Shown here in pieces: positions 56,029-64,000 of a DNA stretch of 64,000 nucleotides. This stretch comes from G958296245 sp965262055 (GTDB taxonomy: Bacteria; Chloroflexota; Dehalococcoidia; Lucifugimonadales; G958296245). Position 1 is the first letter of the stretch. Every line of letters starts with the position of its first letter. A model generated the notes under the pieces. The model saw only the letters and a list, made by a program, of their open reading frames with translations. It was not told the origin of the DNA and searched no databases. The stretch covers positions 3,410,001 through 3,474,000 of the forward strand of contig CBDHEI010000002.1 of NCBI GenBank assembly GCA_965262055.1. The letters are read 5' to 3'. Both the position numbers and the translations under genes were made by a program.

Positions 56029-56952
56029 ATGATGGGCACGGAGATCGTAGGGCAAGCTCGCAAAGACTTGGCCGAGCTGTCGGTCGAGGCATGGGACGCG
56101 ATTCTCGACAGTCAGTCCCCCCACACTCGCCGCGCCTACCGCGTCCAGTGGAGGGCGTTCACCCGGTGGGCGCGATCTCTGAATCACGAGCCGCTGCCAG
56201 CCGCGCCCTCGACCGTGGCGAATTACCTCGCGGCTCGCATCTTGGGCGGCATGGCGGTCTCGTCGGCGCGCCTCGCGGCCGCCGCCATTCGGGCCGCGCA
56301 TGAGGCCGCCGGATACCCCAGCCCGTGCGCTACGGACGCCGTTCGTCGAACGCTTTCGGGATTGGCACGGATTCATGGGCGTCCACAGCTTCAGCCCGCC
56401 CCGTTGGACAATGAGGCGCTTGGCGCGGTCCGCGCTACGGCGCACCTTCCTCGCGGCCGCGAGACGGCGGCTACAGCTCGCCGCCGTGGCCTGATTGACG
56501 TGGCGCTCTGCGCGGTACTCTCCGATGCGGGCTTACGCCGCTCGGAGGTTGCGGCACTCACGTGGGGGGAGATCATGGACGCGCCCGACGGGAGTGGTCG
56601 TATCCACGTGGTGCGATCCAAGACTGACCCGGGGGCCGAGGGTGCTGTCGTCGCCGTGACCGCCGCCACGATGCGCGCCCTGGACGCTATCAGGCCCGCT
56701 CTTCCCGACGACAAGGCACGAGTGTTCCCACTGTCCGAGTCCCAAGTCTCCCGCCGCGTGGCTGCCGCCGCTGCCGCTGGCCTTGGCCGGGGGTACTCCG
56801 GCCATTCTGGGCGCGTCGGGCTAGCCGTCAAGATGGCAAAGGCCGGTGCGCCCGCAAACGTCGCGCAGCGTCAAGGTAGGTGGCGTTCCGCCGATACGCT
56901 CGCGCGCTACACCCGTCGACTGGCCGCAGGCGAGGCCCTGCGGTACCTGTAG
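56029..56952 (+). CDS. Tyrosine recombinase/phage-type integrase
   Basis: Site-specific recombinase of about 307 residues. N-terminal SAM-like DNA-binding part: WDAILDSQSPHTRRAYRVQWRAFTRWARS. Catalytic domain: DAGLRRSEVAALTWGEI (first Arg, near residue 177), RSKTDPGAEGA (Lys), GHSGRVGLAVKMAKAG (HxxR), RQGRWRSADTLARYTR (Trp in place of the second His, and Tyr nucleophile near 296). All catalytic residues are visible, so activity is plausible. Starts at ATG 56029 or 56032 fit the domain; the frame is open to a GTG at 55942. It heads a small island of unusual genes and probably drove its insertion. Confidence 0.88.
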   Translation: MMGTEIVGQARKDLAELSVEAWDAILDSQSPHTRRAYRVQWRAFTRWARSLNHEPLPAAPSTVANYLAARILGGMAVSSARLAAAAIRAAHEAAGYPSPCATDAVRRTLSGLARIHGRPQLQPAPLDNEALGAVRATAHLPRGRETAATARRRGLIDVALCAVLSDAGLRRSEVAALTWGEIMDAPDGSGRIHVVRSKTDPGAEGAVVAVTAATMRALDAIRPALPDDKARVFPLSESQVSRRVAAAAAAGLGRGYSGHSGRVGLAVKMAKAGAPANVAQRQGRWRSADTLARYTRRLAAGEALRYL

Positions 56953-56967
56953 GGAGAGGCGATACCC

Positions 56968-57537
56968 ATGACTGAGCACCAGGGAGCTGGACGAGCCCAC
57001 GAAGAGGGAACCTCCAAGGCCGACTGGGCGGCCACCTTCGAGCGCCGGCCCCTGAAGAGCGACCAAGATATAGCCGCCGCCATGCAGCACCTGCAGGCCC
57101 GCTTCAAGAAACACGGCGAAGGCGTACTGCGAAGGGTGGACGCCGTCGACGTACTCTGGTTCCTATGCGGCAAGAAGAACACCGATCCGAACGACAAGGA
57201 GACCATAAAGAAACTGATCGGATTTATAGCCGCTGGCGACGAGGCTCCTTTGTTGGCCGCCGAGGTTAGGGACGCCCTACAGCTCGGCCTGCGCCACGGG
57301 AAGCCATTCAAGGACCAGTACCAGATGTACCGCAAGAGACTTGACCCCCTCTCTCGACGCCCCCTGAAGCCCCTGAACAGTACGCACCCGGCGCCCCTTG
57401 AGGCCACCTGTGCCCACTGCGGTGTCAAACCCGACCCGAACCCGGGGACCCGCCACGCCTTTTCGTGTACCCTTGGGGAGACCGTCAGCATCCAAGGGTA
57501 CACACAAGGGTACACAGACGCGCCGCCAACGCCCTGA
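56968..57537 (+). CDS. Hypothetical protein of the integrase island
   Basis: A 189-residue protein I do not recognise. ATG 56968 lies 15 bases after the integrase stop with GGGAGAGG upstream, so the two are cotranscribed. N-terminal half: ERRPLKSDQDIAAAMQHLQARFKKHGEGVLRRVDAVDVLWFLCGKKN, helical. Near residue 148 a possible zinc site, CAHCGVKPDPNPGTRHAFSC. The C-terminal segment repeats GYTQGYT. The link to the integrase could mean an excision or regulatory role, but this is a guess. Confidence 0.5.
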   Translation: MTEHQGAGRAHEEGTSKADWAATFERRPLKSDQDIAAAMQHLQARFKKHGEGVLRRVDAVDVLWFLCGKKNTDPNDKETIKKLIGFIAAGDEAPLLAAEVRDALQLGLRHGKPFKDQYQMYRKRLDPLSRRPLKPLNSTHPAPLEATCAHCGVKPDPNPGTRHAFSCTLGETVSIQGYTQGYTDAPPTP

Positions 57538-57629
57538 TGCGTATCTAGGTATGAGTCCCTCCCAGCACCATGAAGCCATGATCAGGCTCTGGAAGGCGAA
57601 CGCGCCGAGTCTCATGCGAGGAGAGCCGT

Positions 57630-57788
57630 TTGAAGCTCTATTGGGTATTCCTGGCACTATTCCTAGTTTCAGTGGTCATGTTCGTCTCCGCCGTCATAGC
57701 CGGCAGCCCCCCTCTCGCCCTCGCCGCCATCGTGCTGACTGTCGTCCTCTTCTTAACGCGCGGACGGTTCCAGGACGACGGGGACTGA
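57630..57788 (+). CDS. Small two-helix membrane protein
   Basis: A 52-residue protein from TTG 57630 after GAGGAGAG: KLYWVFLALFLVSVVMFVSAVIAG, then PLALAAIVLTVVLFLTRGRFQDDGD. Two hydrophobic helices with a short turn and a charged tail, the layout of small phage membrane proteins (holin-like), although that role is only a possibility. The frame is too short for most gene finders. It lies between the hypothetical protein and the endonuclease-like gene. Confidence 0.5.
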   Translation: MKLYWVFLALFLVSVVMFVSAVIAGSPPLALAAIVLTVVLFLTRGRFQDDGD

Positions 57789-57842
57789 TCCCCTCGAACC
57801 GCTTCAGGACGCGCCCGGGACCGCCACGAAGGAGCACGAGCT

Positions 57843-58256
57843 ATGGAGACCGTCATCATCATCGCGTTGTCGGCGGTCATTGTCGCCTTGATCCTCCTTC
57901 TGTGGAGAACCAGGGTGGTGATGTCCCAGCGCATAGAGGAAGCGGACAACCGCATAGCGAAGTCACGCCAGCAGGCTATCAGCCAGAGCAGGGCCGTGCT
58001 GGGAGGCCACTTCATGGAGCAGATGACGCCGTATCTTCCCGAGTTCAGCTACGACCCGACGGAAGCCCGCTTCATAGGGAGTCCGATCGATCTCATAGTG
58101 TTTCCCGGTCTGTCGCAGGACGCCCCCACAGAGATCGTCATCATGGAGGTCAAGTCGGGCAAGAGGCCGCGGCTGACGTCCAGAGAGAAACGAATCCAAG
58201 AGCTGGTCGAGATGGGCAAGGTGCGTTTCGAGCTGATCCACAGGCCGCAGGAATGA
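57843..58256 (+). CDS. Membrane-anchored Holliday-junction-resolvase-like endonuclease
   Basis: A 137-residue protein with an N-terminal membrane helix (VIIIALSAVIVALILLLW), a short coiled region, then a PD-(D/E)XK nuclease-type core: ARFIGSPIDLIVFPG (Asp, near residue 82) and EIVIMEVKSGKRPRLTSREKRIQELV (ExK, near 100). It matches the family described as related to archaeal Holliday junction resolvase. Catalytic residues are present. The membrane anchor is usual in this family. ATG 57843 follows GAAGGAGCACGAGCT. Downstream of the integrase in the same direction, it may be part of the island. Confidence 0.8.
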   Translation: METVIIIALSAVIVALILLLWRTRVVMSQRIEEADNRIAKSRQQAISQSRAVLGGHFMEQMTPYLPEFSYDPTEARFIGSPIDLIVFPGLSQDAPTEIVIMEVKSGKRPRLTSREKRIQELVEMGKVRFELIHRPQE

Positions 58257-58280
58257 GCGTGCGCCTCCCTAGGACGTGCA

Positions 58281-59396
58281 TCAGAGGCACAGGATACGCG
58301 CCGCGGTCCCGCCCATAAGGCTCTCCAGTTCATCTCGGCTCAGACCACAGTGCCTCTCCAGCCATGCCCGTGACTGCCCATAGGTGCAGAAGCGGTTCTG
58401 GAACGGCATGTCCGTTCCCCAGAGCAGCTGGTCGGCGCCGATGCGTTCCACCATCTCCTGGACCACGGGCTGCATCTCGTGGTACGGGTACTCGAACATG
58501 TCGCCTACCCTCACCGGAATGCACACCTCCAGGCTGCACTTGGGGTTGGAGAACGGCTCCCAGACCTCATCGGGGAGTGACACCCTGCCGTCTTCTATTA
58601 AGGCGCGCCACGGGAAGCCGTGCGTCAGGCTGCACACTGCGTCCGGGTACCGTTCCATCCAACGCATCAGTATACGCAACTCCCCCACGTACCCGTCCCG
58701 CTCCTGCTGCGGCGACAGCCCGGCCGGCCGGGGAGGCCCGGAGCCCAAGGTAAAGAAGACCGGCACGCCCAGCCCGACCGCGGCCTCCCAGAACGGTCTG
58801 TACGGGCCGTCGTCCCACGGCAAATCGCCGTTGATGTACGCCAGAGGCGGGATGAACTTGATCGCGTGCAGCCCCTTGACTTCTATCGCGTAGGTCAGAT
58901 CCTTTACCACGGCGTCGAGCTCGCTCGTCAATCGCCATTCGTCCACAGGCGCCATCGCCCTGAGCCGGTCTGGGTACAGCCGCACGCATTCCGACAGGTA
59001 CTCTACGTCCCGTCCCAACATGGGGTCGGTATGAATCAGGGCGGCATCCACTCCGGCGTAGTCCATCTCAGCCATCAGCAGATGAGGTGTGAACTCCAGG
59101 TCCCGCAGCGCTGGTGGGAAGAACTGCTTCGTGTAGTCCTCGCCATCCACGGTCCAGACCAGACGTCCCCGCTCTCGGTCCGCCCGGAACGCCACATCAG
59201 GCAGCTTCGTCAAGTCATGTACGCCGGCGGGGTTCAGCGGGCTCGACGGCGCGGGGGCCCTGTCACGTACCCGCCACGCCGGCTGGTGGTGCAACCCGTG
59301 GCTCGCCTGCACCCAATTCAGGCGCTCCCGGCCGCTCGCGTGACCGGCCGGCCTGTCAAGGGCCTCGAAGCAGTAGACGTGAGAGTCTACAATCAC
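58281..59396 (-). CDS. Amidohydrolase-2 family metal-dependent hydrolase
   Basis: A 371-residue TIM-barrel hydrolase or decarboxylase (amidohydrolase-related family, as in ACMSD and related enzymes). MIVDSHVYCFE (the usual HxH is reduced to Asp-Ser-His-Val-Tyr), MAEMDYAGVDAALIHTDP, IKFIPPLAYINGD, VFFTLGSGP, SLTHGFPWRALI (His, near residue 262), and LLWGTDMPFQNRF (catalytic Asp, near 333). The first HxH motif is imperfect, which occurs in some branches. Substrate unknown; SAR202-type bacteria carry many such genes. ATG 59396 is the natural family start. It lies on the opposite strand to the integrase island, which ends 25 bases from its stop. Confidence 0.85.
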   Translation of the reverse strand: MIVDSHVYCFEALDRPAGHASGRERLNWVQASHGLHHQPAWRVRDRAPAPSSPLNPAGVHDLTKLPDVAFRADRERGRLVWTVDGEDYTKQFFPPALRDLEFTPHLLMAEMDYAGVDAALIHTDPMLGRDVEYLSECVRLYPDRLRAMAPVDEWRLTSELDAVVKDLTYAIEVKGLHAIKFIPPLAYINGDLPWDDGPYRPFWEAAVGLGVPVFFTLGSGPPRPAGLSPQQERDGYVGELRILMRWMERYPDAVCSLTHGFPWRALIEDGRVSLPDEVWEPFSNPKCSLEVCIPVRVGDMFEYPYHEMQPVVQEMVERIGADQLLWGTDMPFQNRFCTYGQSRAWLERHCGLSRDELESLMGGTAARILCL

Positions 59397-59669
59397 GGTT
59401 CCCCCCTTTCGAGCCGCCAGACCGCCTGTCGCCCCTCAGTGTGCGACAGGCGACATCGCCATAGCGTAGAGTCTCTCACAGTCCACGGCACTTGACGAGC
59501 GCGAACGAAGCGTGCTGCGGGTACATCTGCTTGATACGTACCAGTGTCCGCATCAAACCCCGCAACGCAACCCGTAGCTGAATGGTGCACAATGTTACGA
59601 AGTAACGCGCACGGCAGCGGATCCAGCCGACCCTAGCCTACCGTGCAGACGGCTTGCAGCCATGGCCTG
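59397..59669. other. Intergenic region between amidohydrolase and sigma factor
   Basis: No gene seen. The divergent promoters of the amidohydrolase and sigma genes must lie in or beside it. Confidence 0.4.
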
Positions 59670-59699
59670 TTGCAGGGCTTGGACAACACATGGTATAAT
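59670..59699 (+). promoter_or_regulatory. Sigma70-type promoter of the rpoD-like gene
   Basis: TTGCAG (59670-59675), an 18-base spacer and a perfect TATAAT (59694-59699). Transcription would start near 59706, giving a leader of about 100 bases that contains a terminator-like hairpin. Confidence 0.65.
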
Positions 59700-59731
59700 A
59701 CCTTGTTGGCTCTGACTGACGACTCTCGAAA

Positions 59732-59761
59732 GCCTTCCAGGCAATCTGGAAGGCGCTTTTT
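59732..59761 (+). terminator. Terminator-like hairpin in the sigma-factor leader (possible attenuator)
   Basis: GCCTTCCAG (59732-59740) pairs perfectly with CTGGAAGGC (59746-59754) around GCAAT, followed by GCTTTTT. It lies between the promoter and the GTG at 59809, so it would end transcription before the gene unless prevented. Confidence 0.7.
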
Positions 59762-59808
59762 GTCGTAGTAGAAGATGAAGGACCCGCAAAGGGCCACCGG
59801 AGACGAAG

Positions 59809-61260
59809 GTGAACGAAACGAACACGATATACGCTCCAGCCGAGTACGAGACGTCGCAGCTCCCCTCAGTGGGGGGGAGCTACCTCGACGCCCTCGAGAT
59901 GAACCTGAATGATAGCAGCGAGTGGGAAGAGCGCACCAAGTACGAGGCCGTCGACGAGACCGCAGATGCGGTAAAGGCCTATCTCAGGTCGGCAGGTCAG
60001 CAGCGCCTGCTCGTGCACGCCGAGGAGATACAGCTCGGGATAGCCGTACAGACCTGGATGGCGCTGCAGGAGCTGCGAAAGGAGCTCGAGGTTGCCACGG
60101 GCCGCCCTCCCACGCCTGTCGAATTGGGAGCAGCCGTGTACGAGAAGCTGGCGGAGAGCGAGGCCGACCTGCATGCGGTTGCGGGCGCGCTGGACGAGGA
60201 TCTCAACCGCGGCATGGGCGAGCTCCTGTTCTCTCCAGCCGTTAGGCAGGTGCTCGACAACCCCCTCAAGGGCGACATGCCCAAGACGCTCTCCGAACTC
60301 ACCGGCAGGCCCGAGACCGAAGTCGGCCCGGCGGCGGCGAGCCTGTGCAAGCTGTCACGGCTACTGACTCAGGAGGTCGCCGCCGCGCTCGACGAAGCCC
60401 GCGAGCAGGCCTCCCCCTTTACAGACTCCCTGCGGCCTTACGAGTCCGTCCTGCGCAGATGGCTGGAGGCTGTAGAGCGCTCCGGCCAGGCCGCCGGCGA
60501 GCGCCTGACGAGCTCGAATCTACGTCTGGTAGTGAGCGTGGCCAAGAAGTACACGGGACGCGGGCTGCCCCTGCTCGACCTGATCCAGGAGGGCAACCTG
60601 GGCCTCATGCGCGCGACCCAGAAGTACGACCCGCACCGAGGCTACAAATTCTCCACATACGCCACCTGGTGGATTAGGCAGGGGGTGACCAGGGCGCTGG
60701 CCGACCAGAGCCGCACCATCCGGCTGCCCGTGCATGTCGTCGAGCGGGTCCAGAGGCTCAACAAGACCGAGCGCGAGATGAGCGTCAGCCTCGCTCGCAA
60801 CCCCTCCGTTGAGGAGTTGGCAGGGGCGCTGGAGTGGAGCCAGGAAGCCGTAGAGGACACGCGCCGCCAGAGACGCGCTACCCTTTCGCTGGACGCTCCG
60901 ATAGGCGACGAGGACTCGGCGCTGGAGGACTACATACAGGACACTTCGGCGTGGTCCCCAGACGAGGTCGCCATGCAGCAGCTCAACAAGGAAGGAGTGC
61001 TCAAGGCCGTCAGCGACCTGCCTCCGCGGCTGGCCTTGGCGCTACAGCTTCGCTTTGGCCTTCTGGACAACCAGCCGAGGACGCTGGAAGAGGTCGGACG
61101 CCACCTCGGGGTCACGCGTGAGCGCGCCCGGCAGATCGAGCGCCAGGCCCTGGGCATACTCAGGGAGTCGTCCAGCCTTCCCGCCCTTGCTGATGAGTAC
61201 GAAGACATCGATGTGCCCTCTGCCGACACCGTCCGCGGCCTCACCAGCGAGGCCGCCTGA
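59809..61260 (+). CDS. RNA polymerase sigma factor, sigma70/RpoD type
   Basis: A 483-residue principal-type sigma factor. An N-terminal half of about 230 residues has low similarity to known sigma factors (acidic, helical, with VDETADAVKAYLRSAGQQRLL resembling region 1.2). Region 2: NLRLVVSVAKKYTGRGLPLLDLIQEGNLGLMRATQKYDPHRGYKFSTYATWWIRQGVTRAL. Region 3: RTIRLPVHVVERVQRLNK. Region 4: LPPRLALALQLRFGLLDNQPRTLEEVGRHLGVTRERARQIERQALGILR. All core-binding and -10/-35-reading parts are present. The GTG at 59809 has GGAGACGAAG close by. Whether it is the housekeeping factor or a second RpoD-like factor (group 2) cannot be told. Confidence 0.92.
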   Translation: MNETNTIYAPAEYETSQLPSVGGSYLDALEMNLNDSSEWEERTKYEAVDETADAVKAYLRSAGQQRLLVHAEEIQLGIAVQTWMALQELRKELEVATGRPPTPVELGAAVYEKLAESEADLHAVAGALDEDLNRGMGELLFSPAVRQVLDNPLKGDMPKTLSELTGRPETEVGPAAASLCKLSRLLTQEVAAALDEAREQASPFTDSLRPYESVLRRWLEAVERSGQAAGERLTSSNLRLVVSVAKKYTGRGLPLLDLIQEGNLGLMRATQKYDPHRGYKFSTYATWWIRQGVTRALADQSRTIRLPVHVVERVQRLNKTEREMSVSLARNPSVEELAGALEWSQEAVEDTRRQRRATLSLDAPIGDEDSALEDYIQDTSAWSPDEVAMQQLNKEGVLKAVSDLPPRLALALQLRFGLLDNQPRTLEEVGRHLGVTRERARQIERQALGILRESSSLPALADEYEDIDVPSADTVRGLTSEAA

Positions 61261-61340
61261 AGCCGGCCTGCGGTGCCCGCTGGCCACGGGGCCGGACGGA
61301 CGCAAGCAGGCAGCAGAAACTCTTCCCGACCTTCTTCTCC

Positions 61341-61368
61341 CTCCCTCCTATACTCAGGAAGGAGGGAG
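61341..61368 (+). terminator. Hairpin after the sigma-factor gene
   Basis: CTCCCTCCT (61341-61349) pairs with AGGAGGGAG (61360-61368). There is no clear U-run behind it, so it may be a processing or weak termination hairpin. Confidence 0.4.
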
Positions 61369-61472
61369 ATCAATTTCAAAAGAGCACCCCTGCGGCAGGC
61401 TCAGGGCAGGTCCTCAGACCCCCGACAAAGGGGCTCCACGCCTCTGCACACCCCGTCTGTCAGCCAGCCTGC

Positions 61473-61478
61473 TAGAAT
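61473..61478 (+). promoter_or_regulatory. -10 box of rnpB
   Basis: TAGAAT, 7 bases before the start of P1. No clear -35 element is seen. Confidence 0.45.
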
Positions 61479-61484
61479 TGAAGC

Positions 61485-61897
61485 GGCGCAAGATGACCGG
61501 GCGGCCGCTGCCGTCGGCCTCAGATGGGGCGGCGGCAGAGGAAAGTCCGAGCTCCTCCGGGCAAGGATGCCCGCTAACGGCGGGGCGGGGTGACCCGACG
61601 GAAAGTGCCACAGAAAGCATACCGTCCCCTCGGCAACGGGGGGATAAGGGTGAAACGGCGAGGTAAGAGCTCACCGCTCCGGTGGTGACACCGGAGGCAC
61701 GGCAAACCCCATCCGGAGCAAGGCCTAATAGCGGGACTATGGGCGCCCGGCCCGTCCCGGGGTTGGCCGCTCGAGCCAGGCGGCAACGTCTGGCCCAGAT
61801 AGATGGTCGCCGCCGGTCCAACATCGGGAAGAAGCCCACGCGGCGTAAACCGATGGCAGGGCCGGTACAGAACTCGGCTTACAGGTCATCTTGCGCC
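61485..61897 (+). ncRNA. rnpB: RNase P RNA, bacterial type A
   Basis: The catalytic RNA that removes 5' leaders from pre-tRNA. The 5' strand GGCGCAAGATGACC (61485-61498) pairs with GGTCATCTTGCGCC (61884-61897) to make a 14-base P1 helix. Conserved core: GAGGAAAGTCCGAGC (61539-61553), CACAGAAA (61609-61616), GGTAAGAGCTCACCG (61661-61675), and the 3' ACAGAACTCGGCTTACAG before P1. A TAGAAT -10 box (61473-61478) stands just upstream. About 413 bases, normal for type A. It lies between the sigma gene and the convergent dehydrogenase. Confidence 0.95.
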
Positions 61898-61928
61898 GCT
61901 CCCTCGTCGCCCGCCAGCTCCAGTTCGG

Positions 61929-62972
61929 CTAGTCCATCTGCGTAATGTGGACCTTCACGGAGCCGGTGGTCTTGTCATAGGCGGCATCGAAGCCCGGCTG
62001 GATATCCTCCAGGGGGAAGGTATGGGTCACCATGTCCCTGAGGTCCACCCTGCCCGACATCAGATCGGTGGCTATCTCGTAATCATGGCGTCCATCGATC
62101 ACGCCGTAGCACGCGGCCATCACGAGAGCCTTCTCCGAGCCCAGGAGCGTCATCCAGTCCAGCTCCACCGGGACGTGGATGTTGCCCAGCACGACTACCC
62201 TGCCCTGACGGCGCGTGACCTCGACGGCCTGCTGCACCGTCGCCGCGCTGTGGCCTCCGATAGTCTCTATGGTCAGGTCCGCGCCCCTGCCGTCCGTGGC
62301 CTCCGCCACCGCATCCTGCAGCGCCGAGCCCTCCGACGGCAGCGCATGGTCGGCCCCCAGCTGCCTGGCCAGGGCCGCCTGGTGCTCATGCCGGGCGCTG
62401 GCGAAGATTACCCCGGCGCCCATCGCGCGCGCCGCCGCGACCGCAGTGAGTCCTATCGTGCCCGACCCGACCACCGCTACGACCTCTCCGCCGGACAACT
62501 GCCCCTTGCGCATGGCGTGGACCGACACCGCAAGGGGCTCCACCAGGGCGCCCTCGGCCCACGACATCCCGTCGGACAGCGGGAAGCAGCCGACGGCGCG
62601 CCGTTGTATGTACTCCGCGAAGCCGCCGCCCCGGACGGGGTCCCTGTTCCGGCAATGAAACGTCTGCCCGGTCCGGCAGTACCAGCACACGCCGCAGGCC
62701 ACGCCATGGCAGAGGGTGTCGATGGCCACACGCTCGCCGACTCTGCCGGCGTCCACATCCTCGCCCACCTCGACGATCTCGCCGGTGACTTCGTGGCCCC
62801 CAGGAAACTCCTCCGGGTCGGTCCTCAGTGCATAGTTGAGAAGGTCGGAGCCGCAGATGCCAGCCTGCCGCACGCGGACGACCGCGTCGTCCGGGCCGGG
62901 CTCCGGCTTTTCGATCTGCTTGATCTCCATCGCTCCCTTGCCGTTGTGCAGGGCGGCGGACATGGTAGACAT
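61929..62972 (-). CDS. Zinc-dependent alcohol dehydrogenase family (MDR)
   Basis: A 347-residue NAD(P)-dependent dehydrogenase. Catalytic zinc: QAGICGSDLLNY (Cys, near residue 40), GGHEVTGEIVEVG (His-Glu, near 61). Structural zinc: CGVCWYCRTGQTFHC (four Cys, near 94). Cofactor binding: VVGSGTIGLTAVAAARAMGAG (near 170). Closest in type to threonine, sorbitol or galactitol dehydrogenases; the substrate is open. Start ATG 62972 (MSTMSAALHNGKG) with AGGAGGCC upstream; the frame continues to 63170 but that part is not conserved. The 3' end is 32 bases from rnpB. It is divergent from the SDR gene, and the two may act on the same alcohol or ketone pathway. Confidence 0.9.
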   Translation of the reverse strand: MSTMSAALHNGKGAMEIKQIEKPEPGPDDAVVRVRQAGICGSDLLNYALRTDPEEFPGGHEVTGEIVEVGEDVDAGRVGERVAIDTLCHGVACGVCWYCRTGQTFHCRNRDPVRGGGFAEYIQRRAVGCFPLSDGMSWAEGALVEPLAVSVHAMRKGQLSGGEVVAVVGSGTIGLTAVAAARAMGAGVIFASARHEHQAALARQLGADHALPSEGSALQDAVAEATDGRGADLTIETIGGHSAATVQQAVEVTRRQGRVVVLGNIHVPVELDWMTLLGSEKALVMAACYGVIDGRHDYEIATDLMSGRVDLRDMVTHTFPLEDIQPGFDAAYDKTTGSVKVHITQMD

Positions 62973-63141
62973 TTTGGGCCTCCTCCTCAGTCTGCTGCGG
63001 TAGACACGATTGCACACAATGCACCCTCTGTCCAGCGGGCGTGCCGGTCCGTCGATCTTGTCCCCTCTGCAGCCTATGTGCCCGGCGGCTCCTGATACAC
63101 TGGGGCCTGTGAATGACCGGCCCCGCATTGGAGAGACGAGC

Positions 63142-63891
63142 ATGCGCTTGGAAGGCAAGGTGGCGATCATCAGCGGAGGAGCTCACGGCATGGGCGCCGA
63201 TGAGGCGCGCCTGTTCGCCTCGGAGGGCGCGGCCGTCGTAATCTCCGACGTGCTGGAGAAGGAAGGAATGCAGGTAGAGGACGAACTAATACGGTCCGGC
63301 GGGACGGCCACTTTCGTGCACGCTGATGTCACGAGCGAAGCGGACTGGGAGCGCACGGTGCGAATCGCGGTATCTCGCTACGGCAAGCTCGACATACTCG
63401 TCAATAACGCCGGCATAGGCAGCGGCGCCTACACGGACCCCCTCGACGCCGAGGGGTGGCGACAGATCATGGATGTCAACGCAACGGGCGCGTTCCTGGG
63501 CATGAAGTACGCCATCCCCGAGATAATGAAGGCTGGCGGGGGCGCCATCGTCAACATATCGTCCATTGCGGGGTTCGTGGGCAACCCGGACGACCACCCG
63601 GCCTACAACGCGTCCAAGGGCGCGATACGCATCATGACCAAGGTAGCGGCGGTAAGGTACGGCCACCTGGGCATCAGGGCCAACTCCGTGCACCCGGGGT
63701 TCATATCCCCCATGCTGTCGGGCGGGGTTGGGGACCCGGAGGCGTGGGAGGAGCGGCGGCGGCGGATCCCTCTAGGCCGCAGGGGTAGGGAGAGGGAGGT
63801 CGCCCACGGCGTGCTCTTCCTGGCCTCGGACGAGGCCTCGTACATCACGGGGACAGAGCTGGTAATCGACGGGGGCTTCCTGGCCGGATAG
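63142..63891 (+). CDS. Short-chain dehydrogenase/reductase (SDR)
   Basis: A 249-residue classical SDR oxidoreductase. Cofactor motif SGGAHGMGADEARLF (TGxxxGxG type, residues 11-18), VHADVTSEADWERTV, LVNNAGIGSG (NNAG, near 88), IVNISSIAGFVGN (catalytic Ser, near 137), YNASKGAIRIMTK (YxxxK, near 152), SVHPGFISPML and LFLASDEASYITGTELVIDGGFLAG. The acidic residue after the second strand (Asp in VISDVLE) suggests NAD(H). ATG 63142 with GGAGAGA close upstream; the frame is open from 63010 without support. Resembles hydroxysteroid/3-oxoacyl reductases, but the substrate is unknown. No further gene is visible to the window end. Confidence 0.92.
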   Translation: MRLEGKVAIISGGAHGMGADEARLFASEGAAVVISDVLEKEGMQVEDELIRSGGTATFVHADVTSEADWERTVRIAVSRYGKLDILVNNAGIGSGAYTDPLDAEGWRQIMDVNATGAFLGMKYAIPEIMKAGGGAIVNISSIAGFVGNPDDHPAYNASKGAIRIMTKVAAVRYGHLGIRANSVHPGFISPMLSGGVGDPEAWEERRRRIPLGRRGREREVAHGVLFLASDEASYITGTELVIDGGFLAG

Positions 63892-64000
63892 CCCGCACCG
63901 CGCCTCCGTGCCTCTGCCCGCCCTAGAAGGCTGCGGAAGAACTCTTCCACTGGGCTCTTCCCTGTTCCCAGAGAAGAGAGGAATTATATCTGAGGGACAC

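Noticed and set aside
57398..58318. A 306-codon plus-strand frame across the integrase-island genes
   Set aside because: Arg/Pro-rich and out of frame with the hypothetical protein, the membrane peptide and the nuclease, each of which has better evidence.
61803..63095. A 430-codon plus-strand frame across the RNase P end and the dehydrogenase
   Set aside because: Antisense to the Zn-dehydrogenase and overlapping rnpB, with no domain of its own.

Overview
The window looks like a chromosomal segment of an uncultured, GC-rich bacterium, most likely Chloroflexota (Dehalococcoidia/SAR202-like). The placement is inferred from gene content: an LLM-class flavin oxidoreductase, an amidohydrolase-2, a Zn-dependent dehydrogenase, an SDR, and a peptide-type ABC binding lipoprotein with a long Glu-Val-Ile-Lys-rich linker. 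There is no rRNA gene to confirm it. Insertion sequences occupy about a third of the window, and many genes are broken.

Layout: 1-1850, a partial Lhr-type helicase (minus). 2267-4016, a tightly coupled operon of a dual-OB-like protein and two DUF488 proteins. 4334-5149, a membrane protein. 5565-6923, an orphan phage terminase. 9080-12472, a secreted repeat protein split by two frameshifts and a stop. 13105-14834, a broken ClpP-fold serine protease with a small upstream partner, and a methyltransferase remnant. 15277-22185, an IS block (ISNCY-type, IS21 with duplicated istB, IS5, truncated IS5). 24389-25477, an LLM oxidoreductase. 25788-29108, an IS1182 element with a nested IS1380. 29920-31282, IS256. 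31333-34858, an MFS gene split by an IS1380, followed by an OsmC gene with TGA at its catalytic cysteine codon. 34792-44841, a substrate-use region: phosphoesterase, DHDPS-like aldolase, oligopeptide-type ABC transporter (binding protein and two permeases, no ATPase), sialidase-like proteins, metallo-hydrolase and M20 hydrolase. 45148-55702, IS elements mixed with small phage-like genes. 56029-58256, an integrase island. 58281-63891, conserved chromosomal genes: amidohydrolase, RpoD-type sigma factor with a terminator-like leader, RNase P RNA, Zn-dehydrogenase and SDR.

Seven IS1380-family copies (about 1.75 kb each) are the dominant repeat. Three have target duplications, four do not, and their protein variants form a mosaic that points to recombination between copies. 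Two insertions (in IS1182 and in the MFS gene) can be reversed on paper to restore an open frame.

The most interesting signal is the OsmC gene at 34374-34858. Its TGA lies exactly where the peroxidatic cysteine belongs and is followed by a small hairpin at the distance expected for a bacterial SECIS, but a one-base frameshift lies about 20 bases upstream. The DuOB-DUF488-DUF488 operon and the attenuator-like leader of the sigma gene also deserve a second look.
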